From: Chitinophagaceae bacterium
GTDB taxonomy: Bacteria; Bacteroidota; Bacteroidia; Chitinophagales; Chitinophagaceae
NCBI GenBank assembly: GCA_016713085.1
Contig: JADJPV010000001.1
Location: 868,001-932,000, forward strand
DNA: 64,000 nt
Direction: 5' to 3'
Part shown: piece after piece, positions 56,202-64,000 of the stretch
Numbering within the stretch: the stretch's first letter is position 1
Layout: each line of letters begins with the position of its first letter
Translations under genes and position numbers: made by a program
Notes under the pieces: model-generated
Databases searched by the model: none
The model's input: only the letters and a program-made list of their open reading frames with translations
Told to the model about the DNA's origin: nothing

Positions 56202-57748
56202 ATGAAAAACCTTTTCCACGTTAAAAATCTGGGTATCCTGTTAGTCGGGGCCACACTTATTACTTCCTGCAACCTCTTTAAAAAGAAGCCGGAAAAATCT
56301 TCCAATACTGGCTGGACCTACAATGATCCAAGCGGTAGTGGATTCCGTGTTTCTAAAGAAAAAGAGCAAAAAACAGGTCCTGGTCTCGTCTTTGTTGAAG
56401 GCGGTACGTTTACCATGGGTGCTGTTGAAGAAGATGTAATGCGTGACTGGAATAATATTCCAAAGCGTGTTACCGTTGCTTCTTTCTACATGGACGAAAG
56501 CGAAGTTGCCAACGTTCATTACCGTGAATATCTCTACTGGCTGAACCGTGTATTTATGGAAACAGCCATTACCAACAAGGCTTTACCTGATACACTTTGC
56601 TGGCGCAGTGAGTTAGCTTACAACGAACCTTACGTTGAATATTATTTCCGTCATCCTTCCTATAATTTATATCCTGTAGTTGGCGTAAGCTGGAAACAGG
56701 CTTATGATTATTGTTTGTGGCGTTCTGACCGTGTGAATGAAAATATTCTCTACGACAAAGGCATCACCAACAAAAAAGCTGAAATGCAGAAACAAATGCA
56801 GGGCGGCGGACAGGATAACTTTAATACAAAAGCATACCTGTTAGGTGAATACCAGGCAACCCCGGTAAAAACATCAAATCATATAAAGATCCTATTACAA
56901 AACAGGTTCCTACAAGCATCAGTTTTGAAGAAGGCTTAATCTTACCTGATTACCGCCTGCCTTCAGAAGCAGAATGGGAATATGCAGCCTATGGTTATGT
57001 AGCTCAAAACCCTAATCCACGTAAAAGCGAAAAGCGTCGTGGTGAAGAGTTGATCGCTAACAAACAGGTTTATCCATGGTCACAAAATGTAAATGGATTG
57101 CGTGATGCACGCCGCAGCAGCTGGCAGGGACAGTTCCTCGCTAACTTCAAACGTGGATCAGGTGATAACATGGGTGTTGCAGGTGGTTTAAATGACCGTG
57201 CTGTAATTACCGGACCAATCAAAGCATTCTATCCAAACGGTTTCGGCTTATATAATATGGCCGGTAACGTGAGTGAGTGGGTTGCTGATGTATACAGACC
57301 TCTTACAGGTACTGATGGAGATGACTTTAACCCTTACCGTGGTAATAATTTTCAACGTATGGATATGAGTACAGGCAAAGCTGAAAGAGATTCACTTGGC
57401 CGTATTAAATACCGCAATGAAACTGAAGACGAAGTAAAAAACCGTCGTAACTACCAGAAAGGTTATGCTATTGATTACTTAGATGGTGATTCTTTAAGCC
57501 AGGTTCAATATGGATATGGTATCACTACACTTGTAAGCGATAAGAGCAGAGTTTATAAAGGTGGCAGCTGGAACGACCGTGCTTATTGGCTCAGTCCCGG
57601 TACACGCCGTTTCATGGAAGAAGAACAGAGCAGTTCACAAATTGGTTTTCGTTGTGCAATGACACGTTACGGCAGCCAGGAAGGAAATGGAAGAAAAACA
57701 GGTAACTGGTTCCAGACCAGAAAACAAAACAACCGTAAAAGAAGTTAA
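56202..57748 (+). CDS. gldJ: gliding-motility / type IX lipoprotein GldJ (frameshift near 56870)
   Basis: GldJ is an outer-membrane lipoprotein with a formylglycine-generating-enzyme (SUMF1-like) fold and is needed for gliding and type IX secretion. The lipobox TLITSC is at about residue 24. The FGE-like domain starts VFVEGGTFTMGAVEEDV and shows PVVGVSWKQAYDYCLWRS. The frame breaks near 56865-56878, and the continuation SYKDPITKQVPTSISFEEG leads to RLPSEAEWEYAAYG, FGLYNMAGNVSEWVADVY and KGGSWNDRAYWLSPGTRRF. The repaired length is about 515 residues. It is divergent from porU and followed by an intrinsic terminator and murF. Confidence 0.93.
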
Positions 57749-57767
57749 TACATAAAATCTTTTCAAG

Positions 57768-57793
57768 AAACCCTCTGCCTGCAGAGGGTTTTT
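57768..57793 (+). terminator. intrinsic terminator after gldJ
   Basis: AAACCCTCTGC and GCAGAGGGTTT pair with a two-base loop, followed by T residues. It separates gldJ from murF. Confidence 0.9.
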
Positions 57794-57857
57794 ATTGGGA
57801 GTAATTCAAGTTCGCAGAAATCATTTCATGCATTATACTGAGTTAACACGAACTAAT

Positions 57858-57865
57858 TATCTTTG
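57858..57865 (+). promoter_or_regulatory. -7 box with almost no leader in front of murF
   Basis: TATCTTTG, identical to the box before trmD, lies four bases before the murF ATG. No clear TTTG was found at the right distance upstream, so this is a partial match. Confidence 0.4.
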
Positions 57866-57869
57866 AAAC

Positions 57870-59147
57870 ATGCTCATCGAAGAACTGTACAATCTGTTTC
57901 TGCAATACCCATCTGTACAAACAGATACCCGTAAATTAAAAACAGGTGATCTCTATTTTGCACTGAAAGGTGAAAATTTTAATGGTAATCAGTTTGCTGT
58001 ACAAGCATTGGAAAAAGGAGCAGTATATGCTGTAGTTGATGAGGAGATTGACTCAACTGATAAGAGGATTATAAAAGTGGATGACGTGCTGCAAACACTT
58101 CAGCAGCTTGCCAAACATCACCGGCAGCAATTCACAATTCCATTTATTGCTATAACAGGAAGCAATGGAAAAACAACCACAAAGGAATTGATTCATGCTG
58201 TTCTTTCATCTCACTTTAAAACTTATACCACAGAAGGCAACCTGAATAATCATATTGGAATTCCGCTCACATTACTGAAAGTAAAAGCTGATGCTGAAAT
58301 TGCTGTAGTAGAAATGGGTGCCAATCACCAAAAAGAAATTGCATCTTATTGTACTTATACTTTGCCAACACACGGCTTAATTAGTAACTGCGGCAAAGCA
58401 CACCTCGAAGGTTTTGGCGGAATTGAAGGAGTTAAGAAAGGAAAAGGTGAATTATATGATTTTATCAGAAATACAAATGGTACTGTTTTTATCAATAAAG
58501 ATTATGAATACCTGCTCAGGATGAGTAAGGGAATTCATTTTCAGATTACTTACGGAACTGCCAATGCAGAAACAACTGGGCATTTAATCAAGAGCGAGCC
58601 TTTTTTAAAAGTGGAAATCACAAGTAATGATGTTATAGACATTATAGAAACCCATTTGGTGGGAGATTATAATTTACCAAATGTGCTTGCTGCAGTAAGT
58701 GTTGGACGATACTTTCATGTGCCTGCTGAAAAAATAAAACAGGCACTTGGAAATTATCAGCCTTCCAACAGCCGGTCGCAGTTAATTGAAAGCGGAACAA
58801 ATAAAATTATCCTGGATGCTTACAATGCCAATCCCAGCAGTATGAAACTGGCCATTGAAAACTTTGCCCGTATGCATGCTGAGAAAAAAATACTGATGCT
58901 GGGAGGAATGGCTGAAATGGGTGAAGCAAGTCTTGAAGAGCACAAAGGAATTATTGAATTGATTCAGCAATATAAATGGCATGCAGTTGTATTAGTTGGC
59001 GGCGATTATGAAAAAGTTGAACATCCGTTTATCAATTTCAATACATCAGCAGAAGCAAGGGAATGGTTTCTGCAGCAGCGTTTTGAACATGCTCATATTT
59101 TAATTAAAGGGTCAAGAAGTATGCAGATGGAAAAAGTGCTGCAATAA
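57870..59147 (+). CDS. murF: UDP-N-acetylmuramoyl-tripeptide--D-alanyl-D-alanine ligase
   Basis: Adds D-Ala-D-Ala to the UDP-MurNAc-tripeptide, the last cytoplasmic step in precursor synthesis. 425 residues. The N-terminal domain (about 1-85) recognises the substrate (SVQTDTRKLKTGDLYFALKG). The ATP-binding domain has the P-loop GSNGKTTTKELIHAVL at about 100-115, NNHIGIPLTLL and the metal-binding EMGANHQKEIASYC. The C-terminal domain carries DAYNANPSSMKLAIENFA. The length is slightly short for the family but complete. It follows gldJ, with a terminator between them. Confidence 0.94.
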   Translation: MLIEELYNLFLQYPSVQTDTRKLKTGDLYFALKGENFNGNQFAVQALEKGAVYAVVDEEIDSTDKRIIKVDDVLQTLQQLAKHHRQQFTIPFIAITGSNGKTTTKELIHAVLSSHFKTYTTEGNLNNHIGIPLTLLKVKADAEIAVVEMGANHQKEIASYCTYTLPTHGLISNCGKAHLEGFGGIEGVKKGKGELYDFIRNTNGTVFINKDYEYLLRMSKGIHFQITYGTANAETTGHLIKSEPFLKVEITSNDVIDIIETHLVGDYNLPNVLAAVSVGRYFHVPAEKIKQALGNYQPSNSRSQLIESGTNKIILDAYNANPSSMKLAIENFARMHAEKKILMLGGMAEMGEASLEEHKGIIELIQQYKWHAVVLVGGDYEKVEHPFINFNTSAEAREWFLQQRFEHAHILIKGSRSMQMEKVLQ

Positions 59148-59148
59148 C

Positions 59149-59550
59149 TTATTTCTTCTCCTGGCACAATTCAACCAACACCCCATTGGTAGTTTTGGGA
59201 TGCAGAAAACAAACCAGTTTATTATCTGCCCCCTGCTTTGGTTTTTCGTTGAGTAAAATAAATCCTTCAGCCTGCAGTCGTTTCATTTCTGCTTCAATAT
59301 CTGTAACATCAAACGCAATATGATGCATCCCCTCTCCTTTCTTTTCAATAAACTTTGCAATTACACCATCGGCAGTAAGACTTTCGAGTAATTCAATTTT
59401 CGTTTCGCCCTTTTTAAAAAAAGCGGTATTCACCTGTTCGCTTTCAACCAGCTCAGTTTTATAACAGTTTGTGTTCAGCAGTTTTTCAAACAAAGAAATG
59501 GAAACATCCAGGCTTTTAACTGCAATACCGATATGCTCTACCTTTTGCAT
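59149..59550 (-). CDS. mce: methylmalonyl-CoA epimerase
   Basis: Interconverts (R)- and (S)-methylmalonyl-CoA in propionate metabolism. It is a VOC-fold protein of 133 residues, with the repeated beta-alpha-beta-beta-beta halves at VEHIGIAVKSLDVSISLF and HHIAFDVTDIEAEMKRL. The metal ligands are the His of VEHIGIA, the His of HHIAFDV and the Glu of VLVELCQEK. It is a single gene; the mutase is not in the window. Confidence 0.92.
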   Translation of the reverse strand: MQKVEHIGIAVKSLDVSISLFEKLLNTNCYKTELVESEQVNTAFFKKGETKIELLESLTADGVIAKFIEKKGEGMHHIAFDVTDIEAEMKRLQAEGFILLNEKPKQGADNKLVCFLHPKTTNGVLVELCQEKK

Positions 59551-59596
59551 GGGTTTTAATTTGAGAGCAATTTACGCCCATCAGCTTTAACTTTAC

Positions 59597-60775
59597 ATGA
59601 TGAAGCAGCAGCAAATCATTTATCTCGACTACAATTCCACCACGCCGGTCGATCACCGTGTACTGGAAACTATGCTGCCCTGGTTTACTGAAAAATTTGG
59701 TAATGCTGCCAGTCGCTCACATGCAATTGGATGGGAAGCAGAAGAAGCAGTAACTATTGCCCGTGAACAGATTGCAAAACTGATTGGATCTGTAAAAGAA
59801 GAAATCGTATTTACATCTGGCGCTACCGAAAGCATCAACCTTGCTGTAAAAGGAGTTGCAGAAGTGTATGCTTCAAAAGGAAATCATATCATCACCTGCG
59901 TTACAGAACACAAAGCAGTGCTTGATACCTGTGCAGCATTAGAGAAAAAAGGTGTTGCTGTTACTTATCTGCCTGTGAATGAAAAAGGGATGATTGATTT
60001 AAATGATCTGCAAAAAGCAATCACCCCTTCAACGATATTAATTGCCTTGATGTATGCCAATAATGAAACAGGAGTTATTCATCCGGTGAAACAGATCGGA
60101 GCAATTGCAAAAGAAAAGAAGCTGCTGTTTTTCTGTGATGCTACACAGGCCGTTGGAAAAATTACGGTTGATGTGGTAATGGATGATATTGATCTGATGG
60201 CTTTTTCATCGCATAAAATATACGGACCAAAAGGTATTGGTGCTTTGTATGTAAGAAGGAAAAATCCAAGGGTTACGATTAAATCACAGATAGATGGCGG
60301 CGGACATGAACGGAATATGCGGAGTGGAACGTTGAATGTACCCGGCATTGTCGGCTTTGGTAAGGCTGCAAAGCTTGCCGGGCTTGAAATGAAAAAAAGA
60401 CAGGAGAACCTGCAACTGCTGAGGGATAAATTAGAAAGCTCTCTACTACAGTTGGGAAGCGTAAAGATCAATGGAAATTCCGGCCATCGGCTTCCTTCAA
60501 CAGGCAATCTCTGTTTTGGTGGAATAAATGGAACAAACCTGCTGGCGGCCATCAGCAAAAAAATAGCTGTCTCCAGCGGCAGTGCCTGCACCAGTGCTTC
60601 AACAGACCCCAGTCATGTGCTGAATGCAATGGGTCTGTCTGATGAAGAAGCCCGTAACTCCATCCGCTTCAGTTTGGGAATCATGACCACAGAGCAGGAA
60701 ATTGACCTGGCTATCAAGGAAATCTCTGAGATCCTTCGGCAGCTAAGAGCGGAAGAAAATAGTATCTCAGGCTGA
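59597..60775 (+). CDS. cysteine desulfurase (IscS/NifS family)
   Basis: A PLP enzyme that takes sulfur from cysteine for Fe-S clusters and other cofactors. The length of 392 residues is typical. It has the substrate-side motif IYLDYNSTTPVDHRVL, TSGATESINLAVKGV, VTEHKAVLDTC with the PLP-stacking His, and the PLP Lys in AFSSHKIYGPKGIGALY. The catalytic Cys lies in the loop SSGSACTSASTDPSHVL near residue 330, of the NifS/IscS group (class I). An IscA-type gene follows within 105 bases on the same strand, so the pair probably serves Fe-S assembly. Which of iscS or nifS it should be called is not settled by the sequence. Confidence 0.92.
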   Translation: MMKQQQIIYLDYNSTTPVDHRVLETMLPWFTEKFGNAASRSHAIGWEAEEAVTIAREQIAKLIGSVKEEIVFTSGATESINLAVKGVAEVYASKGNHIITCVTEHKAVLDTCAALEKKGVAVTYLPVNEKGMIDLNDLQKAITPSTILIALMYANNETGVIHPVKQIGAIAKEKKLLFFCDATQAVGKITVDVVMDDIDLMAFSSHKIYGPKGIGALYVRRKNPRVTIKSQIDGGGHERNMRSGTLNVPGIVGFGKAAKLAGLEMKKRQENLQLLRDKLESSLLQLGSVKINGNSGHRLPSTGNLCFGGINGTNLLAAISKKIAVSSGSACTSASTDPSHVLNAMGLSDEEARNSIRFSLGIMTTEQEIDLAIKEISEILRQLRAEENSISG

Positions 60776-60879
60776 AATGCCAGCCAGCCCCAGTTCCACC
60801 AATTTGTATAATTTTGCAGACAAGACGTCAGGCAGCAACCAAATGGTCTGTTTGTTGTTACTATTCAAAAAAACAGATT

Positions 60880-61212
60880 ATGATTTTCGTTACAGATAAA
60901 GCAAAAGAAAAAGTGTCACACTTAAAGCAGCAAGCCAATGTAGGCGCTGATGCAGAGTATTTTCTCCGTGTGAGTGTTGTGGGTGGCGGTTGCAGCGGCT
61001 TAAGCTATAAGCTGGACTTCGACAATGAATCCAAACCCAACGACCAAGTATTTGAAGATAATGGTGTTAAGGTAGTAACCGATATGAAGAGTTTTCTCTA
61101 CCTCTATAACACAACTCTTGATTTCAGCGACGGGTTAAATGGCAAGGGCTTTCATTTCAACAACCCGAATGCCAGCCGTACCTGCGGATGCGGGGAGAGT
61201 TTTGCGGTTTAA
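60880..61212 (+). CDS. IscA/ErpA-type iron-sulfur carrier
   Basis: A 110-residue HesB/IscA-fold protein that carries Fe-S clusters to target proteins. The start MIFVTDKAKEKVSHLKQQ at 60880 is normal; 22 upstream codons do not fit. The three cluster-binding cysteines are visible in GGGCSGLSYKL and RTCGCGESF at the C-terminus. It lies downstream of the cysteine desulfurase gene. A -7-like box TAATTTTG lies at 60809-60816, so it may have its own promoter. Confidence 0.92.
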   Translation: MIFVTDKAKEKVSHLKQQANVGADAEYFLRVSVVGGGCSGLSYKLDFDNESKPNDQVFEDNGVKVVTDMKSFLYLYNTTLDFSDGLNGKGFHFNNPNASRTCGCGESFAV

Positions 61213-61241
61213 ATTATCAATCTAACAAAAAGGCATAAAAC

Positions 61242-61271
61242 AAAAACCCCCTCTTGTAGAGGGGATTTTTT
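61242..61271 (+). terminator. intrinsic terminator after the IscA-type gene
   Basis: CCCCTCT and AGAGGGG pair around TGT, with A residues before and a T run after. It also lies close to the converging surface-protein gene. Confidence 0.9.
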
Positions 61272-61291
61272 TAGCAGTTGGTTTCGGGTCG

Positions 61292-64000
61292 TCAGTTCTT
61301 GACAAAAGACTTTATTGTAAGCCCGTATTTACCCAGGATACGCAGATAATAAAATCCCGCTTGCAAGTGAGATATGTTTAGTTCAGTGTAAAACTGAATG
61401 TTATTTATCTTCTTTAACACCTGGCCGGATATATTGACAAGTTCAATTTCGGATATGCTGCTTGGTTCGGACAAATTAATGACAATTTTTTCTGAAGCCG
61501 GGTTCGGGCTGATCCTGATCAGCTCATTTAACCCAAACCAAACCTTTACGGTAAAGGATGCTTTTTCCCTGTCGAGCTTATCAATTGCTCTTAAACGATA
61601 ATAGTTCCACCCGTTCAAAGGATGAGGGTCAACCTCTGTATAAGCCGCCTGGTTTAAAATAACTTTAGCCGGAACCTTTCTTAACAGTTCAAAATTCACT
61701 CCGTCCCTGCTCCGCTCAAGAATATATTCTTCCTGCTCATCATTATTCATCACATGCCAGTCAATGACCACTTCCTTACTTTTGCCCTGGCTGAAAAACT
61801 TGAAAGGTCGAGTGGTAATGGATTCAAACCTGCACTTGTAGACCCCAATGCAAAAGGACTGAACACATTTACCCCATTCCAGGTAATTGTGCCGTCACCC
61901 GGACTTACCGCCCCTGCGGCAGTACCACCTCCACCATAAGTATCCCAACTGGTACCATTAAAATGAGCAATCACTAAAGTTGGCAGATCGTTCACATAAC
62001 TGATATTGCAGGGGCTTTGGACAGTCCAGCCAATGGTTACATTAACTGAAGTAACCACCCCACTATTTACATGATCCAGCGTCCAGTATTCGCATTGGCT
62101 TACACGTTGCAAACCACCTGCTGTAATTAAACCGCCTCCAAGCAAACGGGCATTTTCCCGGAAGAATTCTGCCGTAAATTCATCAGCAACATCATCCGGT
62201 GCAGAAATTGAAATGGTTCTGTAATGATTGATTGCACCAACCAATTTCCCAACAGGAAATACAAAAGCTGCATTGCCGATTTTACGTAAAGGGCCGGTAA
62301 CAAATGAAGTGGGGCCTCCTACCGTTGATGTTCCTGTTGCAGTAATGTTTAAAAGATTTCCTGTAGTTGTTACAACAAGACCATTACTCAGTGTAAGATT
62401 GCCACTCATTGTGGCAGCCCCATTCAATACTTTTTTTGTCCTGTTATCTGCACATTTGCGTAATCAGTACGGGATGTGAATTGCTGGTCAGTTAGCATGG
62501 CAGTTAATCTGTCGTATACAATGGTTGATAATGCACCCAAAGTAACTGTACCTGAAGTTGCTAATGTACCAGTAGTTGAAATTCCATTTGCATGTTGGGT
62601 GTAAAGTGCACCTGTAAGATTAATATTTGTCGAACCGGTTAGTTGGTATTCATAGGCGAATAAATCACCGTTAATGGTAAAGGTTGAATTGTTGATCTCT
62701 TGATTATCAACGAGCAAAGCCTGTGAACCTGTTGCAATTAAAAGTCCAGCTGCATTAAGATTGACTATGCCGCTTCCTCCAATATTTGGAAACGTACCAT
62801 TGAGTATAAACTGACCACAATCTGCAGTTTGAGTAAGTATTGCAGGAGTAGATGTTAAGATACCATCACGGAATATCTTCGTTCCTCCATTCTGAAAAGT
62901 GATGTTTGCTCTTACATCCAGATAACCATTAATCGTTGTGTTATTTCCGACACCCCCTCCAACTCCACCAACTCCTGAATTGATCACAAACCTTGGGTGA
63001 TCATTAGGCCCGCTATTGGGAAAATAGACAATACCAGAAGCCTGAAAAACACCAGGCACTGACCAGTAGAAATATGACTGATCTGCAAACGTAACCCTCA
63101 GACTGTATGCAAAATCATCCGATTGATTTGGTGCTCCATTTGTCAGTGCAAAAACAGACCCGTTCGTTTCAACCCTTATTGTACTTGTTCCCGATGGTAT
63201 TGTTCCATTAATTGTATATGAACCAAAAATGGTCATATCAGTTCCTGCAACATCGAATAAACTAAATGCGACACCGGCATTATGAATCAATGAACCTCCG
63301 GTATTAATTGTTAACTGGTTTGCAGATGCAGTGTTATTTATTGTAACAATATGTGCTGCATTGATCCTGATTGCATTGGCAGCATCTGTAGGAACAACTG
63401 CTGTCGGCGTCCAGATTATATCATCAACTGATGTTTCCCAGGTGGAGGCATCATCCCAGGTTCCGCTTTGAACTGTTCTGTAATAATTACCGGGTAATGC
63501 TGCTCCAGCAATTAAAAAACCTCTAATCCTGATATCATCAATATTAGAGGTTCCAGCTCCTGTAACTGCGGTGCCATCAACAGCAATATCAGAATTCATA
63601 ACCCACCTGATAAAAACAGATGGCTGATCGTTACAGGCCGCAGGTAAAGCAAAATTTGTTAATACACCCGAAGTATAATTGTCTGCTGTTAATACTACTG
63701 CTCCGGGTAAAGCAACCCATGCGCCAGCACCAATTCGATATTCAACAACAAAATCTCTTGGACCTTTGTTAGAAGATCTTTGTTTGCTGGAAAAAGTGAG
63801 TGTGTTATAACCTGTTGTTGCAACTTCTACTTCCCAGTATTTTGTACCGATTCCCGTAATCCAGTTTGCTGCCACTGCAGAATTGGTAGTAGCTCCAGCA
63901 GGTGTAAAAGCAAGAGCATTGGCACCAACAGTTGCAATTGTCTTTGCTGCATTTAAAGGAATAGCAACGTCAGCTATCGCATCATCAGGATTATTTGGAA
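61292..64000 (-). CDS. large type IX-secreted surface protein, start beyond the window (two frameshifts)
   Basis: Three frames join into one protein of more than 900 residues. It is open to the right edge, so the start is missing. The C-terminal 80 residues are a type A sorting domain (RISPNPASEKIVINLSEP ... GQVLKKI). Upstream are repeated beta-rich segments with many Thr, Ser and Gly, such as TVQSGTWDDASTWETSVDD, like surface adhesins of this phylum. Breaks lie at the A run 61794-61798 (restoring SQGKSKEVVIDWHVM) and the T run 62431-62437 (restoring QKKVLNGAATMSGN). It would be exported by PorU/PorV. Ligand unknown. Confidence 0.82.

Noticed and set aside
60079..60591. Minus-strand ORF of 170 codons within the cysteine desulfurase gene
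   Set aside because: Shadow of the conserved enzyme, with no start signals or recognisable domain.
1..64000. CRISPR array, tRNA or rRNA genes, prophage
   Set aside because: No regularly spaced repeats, no cloverleaf-like sequences in the gaps and no phage structural genes were seen by eye. A profile search would be more sensitive.

Overview
The window is chromosomal DNA of a member of the Bacteroidota, most likely family Chitinophagaceae. The evidence is type IX secretion and gliding genes (PorU, PorV, GldJ, PorP/SprF), secreted proteins with C-terminal type IX sorting domains, bacillithiol synthesis (BshA), LytS/LytTR regulation, few Shine-Dalgarno sites, and promoters of the Bacteroidota type (TTTG, about 20 bases, TAnnTTTG). 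No rRNA, tRNA, CRISPR array or prophage was seen. The placement rests on gene content only.

Layout. 0-10 kb: S4-domain RNA-binding protein, lipoprotein, trmD, a multi-pass membrane protein, a BNR-repeat protein and a DUF5916 outer-membrane protein. 10-19 kb: a minus-strand operon for secreted cysteine-rich peptides. It holds a VKOR-thioredoxin fusion, two double-glycine-leader peptides, two TlpA-like thioredoxins, a C39 peptidase ABC transporter and an HlyD-type adaptor, with a divergent XRE regulator. 19-27 kb: a second BNR protein, two LolA-like proteins and an adenine deaminase gene invaded by GC-rich palindromes and a DUF559 endonuclease element. 27-34 kb: RsmI-like methylase, EI24 protein, alkyladenine glycosylase, SLC13 transporter, a defence-type reverse transcriptase, a NYN-LOTUS protein and a DinB-like protein. 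34-45 kb: a secreted sugar dehydrogenase, the third BNR protein, PorP/SprF, upp, an internally deleted AnmK, and a LiaF/DUF4288/LytS/LytTR envelope-stress operon. 45-64 kb: M28 peptidase, bshA, an EnvC-like hydrolase activator, DUF4292 lipoprotein, dut, ispF, porV, porU, gldJ, murF, methylmalonyl-CoA epimerase, cysteine desulfurase, an IscA-type protein and a large type IX-secreted surface protein that runs off the right edge.

The most interesting system is the peptide operon. Its two precursors share an almost identical leader ending in GG. One core has the cysteine spacing of inhibitor-cystine-knot toxins. Each peptide gene sits directly upstream of a TlpA-like thioredoxin, and the export pair lies between the two peptide-thioredoxin cassettes. 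The upstream VKOR-thioredoxin fusion begins with a degenerate C39-like domain that could bind the same leader. This would couple leader recognition, disulfide formation, cleavage and export.

The second is a family of GC-rich palindromes. All seven copies seen lie inside coding sequence. Two of them form inverted ends of a 475-base element that carries a DUF559 endonuclease and sits in ade.

Caution: at least 14 genes carry apparent single-base frameshifts, mostly at short homopolymers, including genes that should be intact (gldJ, porU, upp). This looks like residual indel error in the assembly rather than mass gene decay. Such genes are given here with their inferred full extents.
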